Shown: positions 46,004 to 55,446 of the stretch, piece after piece
How positions within the stretch are numbered: position 1 is the stretch's first letter
Layout: each line of letters starts with the position of its first letter
Source of the DNA: Pseudomonadota bacterium
Lineage (GTDB): Bacteria > Pseudomonadota > Gammaproteobacteria > Steroidobacterales > JBCBZW01
Direction of reading: 5' to 3'
DNA length: 64,000 nt
Assembly: GCA_039193195.1 (NCBI GenBank)
Contig: JBCCWS010000015.1
Location: 53,712 to 117,711, forward strand
Made by a program: the position numbers and the translations under genes
The notes under the pieces: model-generated
The model's database searches: none
What the model was told of the DNA's origin: nothing
The model's input: the letters and a program-made list of their open reading frames with translations, nothing else

Positions 46004-47062
46004 ATGACCCCCGCCTTGCACAACCTGCCGCGCGTTGGTTCCGCTGCGATCGCGTCCACCGTGGCCTTCGCCCTGGCACGCGGAGTTCCGATCTCGAGAC
46101 TTGAGGCCGCGAGCGGCACCAGTATTCAAGAGCTCTTGGTGCCTTCCGAGCGCCTACCGCTGACGCTGCGCGGGGTAATCTGGCAGGAGATCGCCCGAAG
46201 CAGCCCAGATGAGGATCGGCTGCTGTCCTTCGAAATGGCCGCCACCTCTGGCTTTAGCGCGATGGGCGGCTTGGCTGATGCGGTGCGAGTGGCCCCGGAT
46301 TTGCGCTCAGCACTGCAATTTCTCATCGATAACAGTCGCCTGCTTGGAGATGACGTGGCCTTTGCCCTCGATGAGTCTCGCCGCTTCGCAGCGTTTTTCA
46401 TGTCCCAAAGGCGTATGGGGCCGGGGGATGAACTCGCGGCTGAAGCCGGCACCGCCCTGAAGCTGCGTCTGATGCGTGAGGTACTACAGGGCGAGCTCGC
46501 CCTGCGAGACTTCACTGTGCAGTGGGCACCGAAGGCGAGCCTCGCCTGCTACCTGCGCGCGTGGGGAGCGGTACCTACCTTCGAGCAGGGTACGGGCGTC
46601 GCACTCGTGTTCGACAAGCAGACCCTCGATCAGCCGTTGTGCAGCTCGAACCTCGAGCGCTTCCGCGCCTATGACCTTCAGTTTGAGTTGCAACGCCGTC
46701 TGCTCGGTCAGGCGCCGGCACGTGTGGACCCTCACGCACGGCTGCAGCGGGCCATCGCGCAGCAGATCGAGTCCGGCGATTACAGCGTTCGAGGCGTCGC
46801 CCGCGAAGCTGGCATGTCCGTACGGTCCGCACAGCGAATCGCCGCAGCTAGTGGCCAGTCCCTGCGCCACCTGATCGATGATTCACGGGCCATACTCGCC
46901 AAGAAGTTGATGATGCGCGATCCCCTTAGGCCCATCGGCGATGTGGCCTTTCGGGTTGGTTACTCCGACGAACGTGCCTTTCGCCGCGCCTTCAAGCGCT
47001 GGACGGACATGACCCCGAGCGACTTCAGACGCACCCTGTTGCACGTCGCCACAAGTCCATGA
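46004..47062 (+). CDS. AraC-family transcriptional regulator (arabinose-binding-like N-domain)
   Basis: This regulator of about 352 residues has an N-terminal ligand-binding domain of the kind found in OruR-like proteins (STVAFALARGVPISRLEAASG; GYLADAVRVAPDL-like region near residue 85). The C-terminal AraC domain has two helix-turn-helix parts: SVRGVAREAGMSVRSAQRIAA and VAFRVGYSDERAFRRAFKRW. ATG 46004 is likely; the frame is open to 45950. No operator was recognised. It has a close paralogue at 48800-49849. Confidence 0.9.
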   Translation: MTPALHNLPRVGSAAIASTVAFALARGVPISRLEAASGTSIQELLVPSERLPLTLRGVIWQEIARSSPDEDRLLSFEMAATSGFSAMGGLADAVRVAPDLRSALQFLIDNSRLLGDDVAFALDESRRFAAFFMSQRRMGPGDELAAEAGTALKLRLMREVLQGELALRDFTVQWAPKASLACYLRAWGAVPTFEQGTGVALVFDKQTLDQPLCSSNLERFRAYDLQFELQRRLLGQAPARVDPHARLQRAIAQQIESGDYSVRGVAREAGMSVRSAQRIAAASGQSLRHLIDDSRAILAKKLMMRDPLRPIGDVAFRVGYSDERAFRRAFKRWTDMTPSDFRRTLLHVATSP

Positions 47063-47195
47063 GCACCCACCCGATCCCGGCGTGTGTGATGGCCAGATCT
47101 GTCCGGTCACTGCCAGGATCAGTCCTGTGTCCGCTCCCGGAGCAGTGCTAGCGTTGCGAGTGCTCCTGCCAACCTACGCGAGAGGCGCCTGAACG

Positions 47196-47747
47196 ATGAT
47201 CATCGTCCGAACACTGCTGTTCCTAACGCTCGCGATCGGTATCTCAACGCCGAGCAGCGCCGAGCAGGTCAGCCTGTCGATCATCATCTCCTGGCAGGGC
47301 AAGGGCCAGGTGTTCGCTGTGGCGCCGCGTCGTCTGCGTTTCCTCGGCGCAATCGAGGGGATCATGTACGTCGAGACCACATCCGGCGACATGGATGAGG
47401 CCTTCGTGCGTTGTCCCATCGTGGAGGAGATCTCGGCTGACGATCGCGCTTCAGCAGGCACCGGCAGCTGCGAAATCTCGGTAGCTCCGGGCGATACGCT
47501 GTTTGCCTCGATGAGATGTCGCGGGCGGCCAGGCGCCTGCCGCGGTGAGTTCGAGCTCATCGGTGGCACGGGACGTTTCGAGGGCGTGCAGGGCCGAGGC
47601 CAGATGACCGTGCGGTCAGCAATCCATACGCTCGCCGCTGACCTGTCGGAGGGCACGGTGCTGGACATCGGCGCGGGACTCATCCAGATCCCTGCGCTAG
47701 CAGTAGACTTGCCTACATCGGCGATTCCGAACGGCGCACGGCAGTAA
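47196..47747 (+). CDS. Secreted beta-barrel-like protein of unknown function
   Basis: This 183-residue protein has a signal peptide (VRTLLFLTLAIGISTPSSA). The segment FELIGGTGRFEGVQGRGQM is typical of small exported beta-barrels of the allene-oxide-cyclase-like type. Cysteines in VRCPIV, GSCEIS, MRCRGR and GACRGE could form two disulfides. The function is unknown. It lies between the two AraC regulators and 12 nt before the DUF2845 gene. Confidence 0.7.
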   Translation: MIIVRTLLFLTLAIGISTPSSAEQVSLSIIISWQGKGQVFAVAPRRLRFLGAIEGIMYVETTSGDMDEAFVRCPIVEEISADDRASAGTGSCEISVAPGDTLFASMRCRGRPGACRGEFELIGGTGRFEGVQGRGQMTVRSAIHTLAADLSEGTVLDIGAGLIQIPALAVDLPTSAIPNGARQ

Positions 47748-47759
47748 CAGGTCGAGCAG

Positions 47760-48032
47760 ATGAACAAGGCCATAGCGCTCACTGCCACATTGCTCGCGAC
47801 TATTACCCTCGGCGCAGCCACTGCGAATACGTCGAACTCCATGCGCTGTAGCGGGAGGCTCGTTTACGCAGGCGGAGCCGACGGGTCACACATGCACGAA
47901 GTCCTGCGCAAATGCGGTCAGCCCACCGCTAAGCTCAGCAACTTCTGGATCTATGAACGCCAAGGGAAACGCTCCGTGCTGGAGTTCGACCATCGCGGTC
48001 GCTTGTACCGCATCGAGAACGAGCGCCTATAG
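47760..48032 (+). CDS. DUF2845-type small secreted protein
   Basis: This 90-residue protein has a signal peptide (AIALTATLLATITLGAATA). The mature part is MRCSGRLVYAGG, then EVLRKCGQPTAK, matching the DUF2845 pattern in which the two Cys can pair. A short beta tail (LEFDHRGRLYRIE) follows. It is closely spaced to the preceding gene. The function is unknown. Confidence 0.78.
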   Translation: MNKAIALTATLLATITLGAATANTSNSMRCSGRLVYAGGADGSHMHEVLRKCGQPTAKLSNFWIYERQGKRSVLEFDHRGRLYRIENERL

Positions 48033-48197
48033 CAGCGGCGGCCGCCCGCCTCGGCGACTTGGCAGCGAGCTGAACACGGCTCTATCTGACATCGATAGTC
48101 CGCCACGCGTCGGGAAGTGTCCTGGTTCGGCCGTAGGCCCTGCGGCATGTTGAGCACAGGTTTGTGGGGGCGTTGTGCACGTGAATGGGAAGAAGAC

Positions 48198-48590
48198 ATG
48201 ACCGCGAGTCGGTCGCTGAGTCGCACTCAGTGGGCGCTACAGGGAATCATCGCCGCAGTGCTGCTCGCTAGCGCAGCGGCAAACCTCAGCGGCGCCATGG
48301 TCGAGCAGATTACCCGCCTCGGCTACCCAGCCTACCTGTGTCAGATCCTCGGTGCTGCCTACCTCATCGCGATCATTTGTCTGTACCAACCTAGATACCG
48401 ATTCCTTCAGGAGTGGGCATTCGCCGGCGTCGCCGTGTCATTCGTCGGCGCTGCTGGCTCGCACCTGTTCGCTGGCGACCCGATCACCAGAGCGATCCCT
48501 GCGATCGGATTGCTGCTCATCCTAATCGCCGCCTACGCGCTTCGCAGGCACATCGAGAGCCACACACTGCCCCTCGCAACGATCCCATAG
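48198..48590 (+). CDS. DoxX-like membrane protein
   Basis: This 130-residue protein has four membrane helices and the DoxX-like pattern: LLASAAANLSGAMVEQITRLGYPAYLCQILGAAYLIA, then a loop with YRFLQEWAFAGVAVSFVGAAGSH. The ATG at 48198 has GAAGAAG upstream; the frame is open to 48117. Members of this family are often near redox or stress genes. The role here is unknown. Confidence 0.8.
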   Translation: MTASRSLSRTQWALQGIIAAVLLASAAANLSGAMVEQITRLGYPAYLCQILGAAYLIAIICLYQPRYRFLQEWAFAGVAVSFVGAAGSHLFAGDPITRAIPAIGLLLILIAAYALRRHIESHTLPLATIP

Positions 48591-48799
48591 GTGAAGAGAA
48601 CGACCGGCGTGACGACGCTCAGACTCGGCTCTTTGTGCGATCGCCGAGCCTAACGCTGGGGCCGTCGCGCCAACCTCGTTCGCCGCGGATTGGCTTGAGC
48701 CGAACGCAGCATCCCACGCACGGAGGGGCTGATCGCACGGGAGCCTACCCTTCCCCCGCATCGTCAGCACCACGTGGTGTTGATGCCAAGGTATGCTCT

Positions 48800-49849
48800 A
48801 TGGGCATGACTGCGCCCTCATCGAAACCCCAATCCGCACGCATACTCGCCACTATGGCATCCACGACGGCGGCGTTTGCCCTGTCCCGCGGCATGAGCAT
48901 GAGGGAGGTGGAGCGCGTCTGCGGCGTCTCCGGTCTGGCTATCGTCGATCCCAACGCGCGACTGCCGGAAGATGTGTTACCGCGCCTATGGCGGGCGATC
49001 GACGCGCGTGAACCCGGCGAAGCCCTATGCATTCAGATGGCCAGCGCAGCCCCGTTAACGTACTTCGGCGGCCTCGCCCACGGCATTCAGTTCGCAGACA
49101 CGGTGCGCACGGCCATGCGCTTCATGATCCGCAGCCGCGTCCTACTCGCCGATCGCCTGAGCATGGCGCTCGAGGAAAAGCCTGAAGCGGCGCGGGTCAT
49201 CGTCGCTCACCCCGCCGACGACATGGACCGGGGGCTCACGGCCCAGTGCGGGGCGGCGATCGCGGCGCGACTGCTCACAGAAGTGCTAGGCGTGGCGGAG
49301 GGGCTCTCGGCAGTCGAATTCGCCCACCCTGCTTACGGCCCCCGCCGGGTGTACGAGGAGCACTTCGCTGCGCCCGTCACTTTCGAGGCGCAACACAGCG
49401 CCCTAGTGCTGCGCCCGAATTGCCTGGACGCTGAAGTCAGCCGAGCAAACCTCGAGCTATTCGCCTACGTCGAGCAACACTTCGCGCAGGTGATCCGGCG
49501 GATTGAAGGGCCCACCGCAATCACTGCCCTAGCGCCTTTGCGCCAGGCGATTGCGCAAAGCGCGTCCTTGAGTGACTTCAATGCCGAGTCCATCGCCGCG
49601 CGAGGAGGACTCTCCGTGCGTGCCGCCCAGCGGCTCGCTAACACCAATGGCACCACCCTTAAGGCACTGATAGAAGAAGTACGCCTCGACACCGCACGAG
49701 AGTTGCTTCGCAACCCTCGCATCACGATCGAGGCGGTCGCCGATCTGGTGGGCTATTCCGATGCCCGCGCCTTCCGCCGTGCGTTCAAGCGCTGGACCGG
49801 TGAAACACCGACTGCCTACCGCCAGGCCAACGCCCACCTCGGGCCGTAG
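48800..49849 (+). CDS. AraC-family transcriptional regulator, paralogue of the one at 46004
   Basis: This regulator of about 349 residues has the same layout as its neighbour at 46004-47062: an N-terminal ligand domain (STTAAFALSRGMSMREVERVCG) and a C-terminal AraC domain ending in VGYSDARAFRRAFKRWTGETP. ATG 48800 has AAGG 9 nt upstream. The paralogue shares the final GYSD-RAFRRAFKRW block almost word for word. The MITE-like element begins 37 bases after its stop. Confidence 0.9.
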   Translation: MGMTAPSSKPQSARILATMASTTAAFALSRGMSMREVERVCGVSGLAIVDPNARLPEDVLPRLWRAIDAREPGEALCIQMASAAPLTYFGGLAHGIQFADTVRTAMRFMIRSRVLLADRLSMALEEKPEAARVIVAHPADDMDRGLTAQCGAAIAARLLTEVLGVAEGLSAVEFAHPAYGPRRVYEEHFAAPVTFEAQHSALVLRPNCLDAEVSRANLELFAYVEQHFAQVIRRIEGPTAITALAPLRQAIAQSASLSDFNAESIAARGGLSVRAAQRLANTNGTTLKALIEEVRLDTARELLRNPRITIEAVADLVGYSDARAFRRAFKRWTGETPTAYRQANAHLGP

Positions 49850-49886
49850 GTGCGCGGTGCTAGAGCCGAGGGCCAACCTATAGCTG

Positions 49887-50057
49887 CTAGTGGGCCGCTT
49901 GGTAAGTAAAGTAACGCTCAGTCTGCGTAGGGGCAGCGTCAGCAAGGCACGTCGCGCAGCCACTGGCAAGCGATGCAACGCCACGGACGCTGCCCCTGTG
50001 CAGACCCGAAGGGCGAGTAGCACGGGCGTCACCTTAACTTACCAAGCGGCCCACTAG
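49887..50057. mobile_element. MITE-like palindromic element 1 (171 bp)
   Basis: Perfect inverted ends of 21 bp (CTAGTGGGCCGCTTGGTAAGT and its complement) border a 171-bp element. A second pair of arms (GTCTGCGTAGGGGCAGCGTC near 49920-49940 and its near complement near 49987-50013) makes nearly the whole element able to fold back. There is no open frame. CTAG at both ends fits an IS630/Tc1-type transposon that targets TA. It is non-autonomous. Confidence 0.8.
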
Positions 50058-50119
50058 GACTAAGCACGCCAAGTCGGTGTCGCGAATGGTCCTCGCTATG
50101 GGCTGAACTCGATGGCAGC

Positions 50120-51142
50120 GTGCTCACGACGCCAATCGCTAGGGAGAGTACTTTGGCCGCTGCCATTGCGAACGGGACACGCTACGGATCTATCGCCGCG
50201 CTTGCGCTCACGCTGCTAGCGGGTGGCGCCCGCGGTGATCTGACCGCCTCACGCTTGCTGGACGAAAGCGGCCACGACGATGCGCAGCTGGCGAGCCTGC
50301 TCGCCGGCGCCACGCTCAGTGGCGGGGTGGCCGAGATGGAGGCGTCGAAGAGCCAGCTCGCGGCGGCGAGCCTAGCCTGGACCGCGGTGCCCTACGAGCG
50401 GGCGGTCGCGCTTATCGAGCAAGGAGATCCTCGAGTTGGCGCAAAAACCTGGGCCATCAGCGGTGCGCAGACCTTCTCTGCTCTGCAGCTGCCGGCCGAC
50501 GATCTACAGACCCTGCGAAGCAAAGGTCATCGCGCATTCAACCTGAGCGCTGAAGAATCGCAGACGCTGCGCGAAGCCGCCGGTGGCGACGAGGTACTGT
50601 CCCTCTACCGAGCCATGTTGGCGCAACGCGCCACCGCATATCAGCGCGCGGGACGAGCGGCCATCGCCCCGTACCAGCGCGGGCGCCGCGGTGAGGTCGA
50701 CCCGGCGGAGGAGCTGGCCCGCGCGACGGCCTCCGTGCGCGGCTCGGGGGCGACCTTCGACGCCCTGCGTGCCTTGTTGGACAGCGCCGAGAACGGCGTG
50801 CCTGATGGGGACCAGGACCATCGCCTGCAGCTGGTCGAGAACACCGTGCAAGATCGGGTGCATCACGCTCTTCGCCACATGATGCTGCTCAAAGCCGACG
50901 AGGGCATGGTCATCGTAGAGCGCCAGTTCTACTCGAGCCATAGCTACGATGCGCTGCAGATCATCGTCGGTCTACTGCCTCACGAGAATGGCACCCTAGT
51001 CGCCGTGTTCGGGCAAACGAGCACCGATCGTGTGGCCGGCGTGGGCAGCAACCTCGCCCACTCGATCGGACGCGGTCGCTCCGCCGAAAGCTACGCGGAC
51101 TACGCCACCCTGGTGCGCGACGCCATCGACGCATTGCCTTGA
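50120..51142 (+). CDS. Secreted protein of unknown function
   Basis: This 340-residue protein has a hydrophobic start (IAALALTLLAGGARG) that could be a signal peptide. The mature part is mostly helical and Ala-rich, with DPRVGAKTWAISGAQTFSAL and a C-terminal block ALQIIVGLLPHENGTLVAVFGQTSTDRVAGVGSNLAHSIGR. I do not recognise the family. It has no close operon partner: the element above and the pump genes below lie in other orientations. GTG 50120 is the proposed start. Confidence 0.7.
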   Translation: MLTTPIARESTLAAAIANGTRYGSIAALALTLLAGGARGDLTASRLLDESGHDDAQLASLLAGATLSGGVAEMEASKSQLAAASLAWTAVPYERAVALIEQGDPRVGAKTWAISGAQTFSALQLPADDLQTLRSKGHRAFNLSAEESQTLREAAGGDEVLSLYRAMLAQRATAYQRAGRAAIAPYQRGRRGEVDPAEELARATASVRGSGATFDALRALLDSAENGVPDGDQDHRLQLVENTVQDRVHHALRHMMLLKADEGMVIVERQFYSSHSYDALQIIVGLLPHENGTLVAVFGQTSTDRVAGVGSNLAHSIGRGRSAESYADYATLVRDAIDALP

Positions 51143-51197
51143 CGAACCACTCGATGGACCGTCAGCACGTCTCGGGATTTGAGGGATGTGCAAAGCG

Positions 51198-54100
51198 TCA
51201 ACTGGTGGCTAGCGAGGCCCCGGTCGCCGAGTCGAGCGGCGCCTCCGACTTGCGCTCCGGCGAGGGCACTGCGAAGAAGATCGCGTACAGTACGGGCACC
51301 ACGACCATGGTCAACACGGTGGCGAAGGACAGGCCAAAGATAATCGTCACCGCCATCGACACGAAGAAAGCATCCCCGAGCAGCGGTATCATGCCGAGGA
51401 CCGTGGTGAGCGCGGCCATCGCCACTGGTCGCAGGCGACTGACCGATGCTTTGACGATGGCGTCGTAGGGCCCCTCGCCTTCGCCCTTCTTTAGCTCAAT
51501 CTCATCGACAAGCACGATCGCGTTCTTGATCAGCATGCCTGAGAGACTGAGAAAGCCCAGCAGCGACATGAAGCCAAACGGCTGCCCTGTCAGCAGCAAT
51601 CCCGCGCTCACCCCAACCAGCGCTAGGGGCACCATGCACCAGATCACGAGCGGTTGGCGCGCCGAGTTGAACAGGGCGACGACGATCAGCACCATCGCGA
51701 GCAAAAAGAACGGCAGGCTCGCGAGGATGCCCGCCTGGCCCTGCCCCGTATCGCGAAACTCCCCCCACCACTCAAGTGAGTAGCCAGGAGGCAGCGGGAG
51801 GGCATCAATCTGCGGCTTCACTCGCTCGAGGATGCGCGTAGTGACTTGGCCCGACATGGGATCGGCGTGCACGGTTAGCGTTGGCGTGCGGTTGAGGCGC
51901 TCGATGATTGGATCGCGCAGGCGCGTATCGAAGGACGACACCACCTGGCGCAGAGGCAGTGACTCGCCTGCGGCGGGACTCCAGATGAGGAGGTTGTTGA
52001 GATTGTCTACGTTGTTGCGTTCCTCCGCGCGGGCACGGATCACGATTGGCAGCAGCTCATCGTCCTCTCGGAACTGGGCGATGACCTCGCCCTCGAAGCC
52101 GGCACGTACCGTACTCGCCACATCGGGTCGCTCGATGCCTGCGCGGTTGCTTTCGATCGGCGCTAGCACCGGCTGCACGTAGGGCACTCGGTTGCGCCAA
52201 TCCGAACGGATCGCCTTGAGGCGACCGTCATCCCGCATGATCTGCATCGCTTGGGCTTCAAGCTCGCGCAGCACGTTGGCGTCCGCGCCGGAGAAACGCG
52301 CCTGCACCTTGCCGCCGCTGCCGGGGCCGAGAATGAAGCGTTTGCCGTAGATCTGTGCCTCCGGTAGGCGGGGGCCGAGCTCGCCTTCGATACGGTCGAT
52401 TAGCGCCGGCCCCGCGCGGTAGTCCTCGATGTCGACGATGAGCTGCGCGTAGGCGCTGTTCTGATCCTCTTGGTTGTAGGTGAGCAGGAAGCGCAAGGCG
52501 CCAGCACCCACCACGGCGCTGACCGTGCTGACCTGCGGCTGCTGCTCGAGGTAGTCTTCGATCTGCGCCACCACCGCATTGGTTTGTTCGATGCCCGTGC
52601 CCTGGGGCAGCCAGACGTCGAGCATGATCTGCGGCCGGGTCGACTCCGGAAAGAAGCTCTGGTCAACGTAGCGAAAGCCGTAGAGCGAGGCAGCGAACAG
52701 ACCGACCACGGCGACCACCGTGAGCCAGCGGAAGCGGATCGCGCCTTCCAATAGCAGTCGATACGCGCCGTAGAGTAGTCCGCCGTACGCCTCCTTCTGC
52801 GGCGCGTTGGGATCGGGTTGCTTCAAACACACCACGCACACGAGCGGTGTGACGGTCATCGCTGTGACCCAGCTCAGGGACAGGGAGATGAGCACCACCT
52901 GAAACAAGCTGCGGCAGAACTCTCCCGTACTGTCGTCGGACAGGCCGATGGCACCGAAGGCCATGATGGCCACCGCCGTCGCCCCCAGCAGGGGGATGGC
53001 CGTCTGCCCGACCACTTCGATCGCCGAGTCCTCGGCGCTCATCCCGCGCTGCATGCGCACGAGCATGCCATCGACCACCACGATGGCATTATCCACCAGC
53101 ATACCTAGGGCGATGATCAACGCACCGAGCGAGATCCGCTCAAGCGCCACGCCCCAGGGATCCATGAAGATGAAGGTGCCAGCGATAGTGAGCGTTAGGA
53201 TGAAGCCGATGATCAAACCGCTGCGCACCCCCATGAACACCAACAACACCGCCACGACGATCAGCACAGCTTCGACCAGGCTCACGACAAAGCCCGAGAT
53301 AGCGCTGGTGACCGCATCGGGCTGCATGGAAATCACGCCGAACTCCAGGCCGAGGGGAATCTGTTCGAGGATCTCCTGGGTACGCGTGTCGATCGCCGCG
53401 CCCATTTCGACAACGTTGCCCCCGGCCGCCGTCGAAATGCCAATGCCGATGGCTTCTTGGCCATCGAAGCGCAGGATCCGTGAGCGAGGCTCCACGTAGC
53501 CTCGTTGGATCGTGGCGATGTCGCGGAGGTAGATCTGCGCGTCGCTCTGCTCGCCCTTCACCAGAAGATCGCCAATGGCCTCGCTCGAGGTGAAGGTGCC
53601 CGTGGGATCGATAGCGATCAGGTTGGCGCCCACCTGCACGCGTCCCGCATCGACCACCAGGTTCTTATCGACGATGGACGCCTCGAGGCTAGCCGGTGTG
53701 ATCCCGAGCTGCATAGCCCTATCTCGATCGAGCTCGATGTAGATCGCCTCCGTGCGATCGCCCCACAGCTCCACCTTGGCCACGTCTTTAACGAGCAGGT
53801 ACTCGCGGCGCAGATCCTGTGCCACGCGTTTGAGTTCTGCGGCCGTGTAGCCGGAACCGTACAGAGCGACGAAGATGCCGTAGACGTCACCGTAGTCATC
53901 TTCCACCGCTGAGGGCCCCGCCATCGGCGGTAACTCCCCCTGCATATCGTTGACCTTACGCCGCAGCTCGTCCCATACCTGGGGCAGTTCGTCTGGGCCG
54001 TACTGATCCTTGACGGTGACCGTGACGATTGACAGTCCGCGTTCGGAACGCGACTCCACCTCCTTGGTCTGCCCCATCTGCTGCACGGCGCGCTCGATCT

Positions 54101-54296
54101 TCTCCGTCACCTCGCGCTCCACCTCGGCGGGCGAGGCGCCGGAGTAGCTCGTGATCACCAGCGCTTTCTTGATGGTGAACTCGGGATCTTCCAGGCGGGA
54201 GAGATCCTGATAGGTCAGCAACCCTCCGACAAACAACACCGCCGTCAGCATCAAGGTCGTGAAGCGGTTGCGCAGGGAAATCGCGGCCAGGTTCAT
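51198..54296 (-). CDS. RND efflux permease (hydrophobe/amphiphile type)
   Basis: This 1032-residue inner-membrane transporter has twelve helices and two large periplasmic loops, with the pattern of AcrB-like pumps. The N-terminus MNLAAISLRNRFTTLM and the proton-relay region with LGMLVDNAIVVVDGM are visible. The C-terminal helical part has PVAMAALTTVLGMIPLL. It lies 25 nt after its adaptor in a three-gene operon. ATG 54296 is preferred over 54311. The substrates are unknown. Confidence 0.94.
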   Translation of the reverse strand: MNLAAISLRNRFTTLMLTAVLFVGGLLTYQDLSRLEDPEFTIKKALVITSYSGASPAEVEREVTEKIERAVQQMGQTKEVESRSERGLSIVTVTVKDQYGPDELPQVWDELRRKVNDMQGELPPMAGPSAVEDDYGDVYGIFVALYGSGYTAAELKRVAQDLRREYLLVKDVAKVELWGDRTEAIYIELDRDRAMQLGITPASLEASIVDKNLVVDAGRVQVGANLIAIDPTGTFTSSEAIGDLLVKGEQSDAQIYLRDIATIQRGYVEPRSRILRFDGQEAIGIGISTAAGGNVVEMGAAIDTRTQEILEQIPLGLEFGVISMQPDAVTSAISGFVVSLVEAVLIVVAVLLVFMGVRSGLIIGFILTLTIAGTFIFMDPWGVALERISLGALIIALGMLVDNAIVVVDGMLVRMQRGMSAEDSAIEVVGQTAIPLLGATAVAIMAFGAIGLSDDSTGEFCRSLFQVVLISLSLSWVTAMTVTPLVCVVCLKQPDPNAPQKEAYGGLLYGAYRLLLEGAIRFRWLTVVAVVGLFAASLYGFRYVDQSFFPESTRPQIMLDVWLPQGTGIEQTNAVVAQIEDYLEQQPQVSTVSAVVGAGALRFLLTYNQEDQNSAYAQLIVDIEDYRAGPALIDRIEGELGPRLPEAQIYGKRFILGPGSGGKVQARFSGADANVLRELEAQAMQIMRDDGRLKAIRSDWRNRVPYVQPVLAPIESNRAGIERPDVASTVRAGFEGEVIAQFREDDELLPIVIRARAEERNNVDNLNNLLIWSPAAGESLPLRQVVSSFDTRLRDPIIERLNRTPTLTVHADPMSGQVTTRILERVKPQIDALPLPPGYSLEWWGEFRDTGQGQAGILASLPFFLLAMVLIVVALFNSARQPLVIWCMVPLALVGVSAGLLLTGQPFGFMSLLGFLSLSGMLIKNAIVLVDEIELKKGEGEGPYDAIVKASVSRLRPVAMAALTTVLGMIPLLGDAFFVSMAVTIIFGLSFATVLTMVVVPVLYAIFFAVPSPERKSEAPLDSATGASLATS

Positions 54297-54321
54297 GGAC
54301 CCACACTCCAAGGGGAAACCG

Positions 54322-55422
54322 TCATTCGAAGCGCCTCACCTTCATGCCCTCGGCCAGTTGTGCAGCTCCGGTGGCAGCGATGACCTCGCCACCGCTCAAG
54401 CCCGCCAGCACCGTCACTCGATCTTCATGCAAGGACCCGAGCAGCACCTCCCGCCCCGTGACGGTCATGCTCTGCGTGTCGATCACCCACACCCGGCCCT
54501 GCGCCTGCGTCGTAGACGCAAGAGCAGAGAGAGGGATGTCAACGATGGCGGCAGCGCCCTCGAAGCGCCCCTTCACTCGGGCCGTCATGCCGGGCAGCAA
54601 CGTGATGTCTTGGGGTGCGTCGAAGGCGATGCGAGCCGCGAAGGTGCGGGTGGTGGCATCCGCGCGCGCCGCCACCTCCGTGATACGCCCAGGGAGTTCG
54701 ATCCCGGGCAGCGCGTTGAAGGTGATGCGGGGCGAGATCTCGGCCGTGAGCAACTCGAGGTCCGCGGCCGACAGGCCATTGCCGGGGCGGCCTCGTTCCA
54801 ACACGTCGCGTTCCGGCACAGCCACCTCCACTTCGATCCTCGCCAGATTCTCGACGATCACCACCGGTTGCTTGGCCTGCACGTTTTCGAACTGCTCGAT
54901 CAGCCGCCGCGACACCACGCCGTCGAAGGGGGCACGCACCGTGCAGTCCTCCACCGCTTTGCGCGCCTGTGCTACCTGCGCCTGGGCCACTTCCAAGGCG
55001 CGGCGATCGCTGTCGATGCGCTCGACGGTGATCGCCCCTGGGTCCTCCGCATAGACGCTCTCGCTGCGTTGCAAGTCCGCCTGTGCCTTGCGCAGGTCGG
55101 CTTGAGCGATATCCAGGTTGGCGCGGTAGTCGCGATCGTCCAAGGTGGCGAGCACATCGCCAGCGGCCACCTTCTGCCCCTCTTGGGCCAGCAAACTGAC
55201 TACGCGACCGGACACCTCGAAGCCAACGGAAGCCGTATCCGCCGCACGGACCTCACCCGGGTATTCCTGGTCGCGCTCTCCACCGCCTTCATACACCTGG
55301 AAGAACTTCACCGGGCGAACAGGCGGGGGTGCGGGCGCAGGCGCCTCGCTACACGCAGTCAGGCACGACCCAACGATGAGCGCACCGATGGCCGTACGTA
55401 GCTGGAGGGGATGGCTGATCAC
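54322..55422 (-). CDS. RND periplasmic adaptor lipoprotein
   Basis: This 366-residue membrane-fusion protein is lipidated (lipobox LTAC in VGSCLTACSE). It has the lipoyl-like halves VGFEVSGRVVSLLAQEGQKVAAGDVLATLD and DCTVRAPFDGVVSRRL around a coiled-coil hairpin, then beta-barrel and membrane-proximal domains. The GTG at 55422 has AGGATCG upstream. It lies between the outer-membrane factor and the pump and links them across the periplasm. Confidence 0.93.
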   Translation of the reverse strand: MISHPLQLRTAIGALIVGSCLTACSEAPAPAPPPVRPVKFFQVYEGGGERDQEYPGEVRAADTASVGFEVSGRVVSLLAQEGQKVAAGDVLATLDDRDYRANLDIAQADLRKAQADLQRSESVYAEDPGAITVERIDSDRRALEVAQAQVAQARKAVEDCTVRAPFDGVVSRRLIEQFENVQAKQPVVIVENLARIEVEVAVPERDVLERGRPGNGLSAADLELLTAEISPRITFNALPGIELPGRITEVAARADATTRTFAARIAFDAPQDITLLPGMTARVKGRFEGAAAIVDIPLSALASTTQAQGRVWVIDTQSMTVTGREVLLGSLHEDRVTVLAGLSGGEVIAATGAAQLAEGMKVRRFE

Positions 55423-55446
55423 GGTCGATCCTATTTCGTCGTTAAG

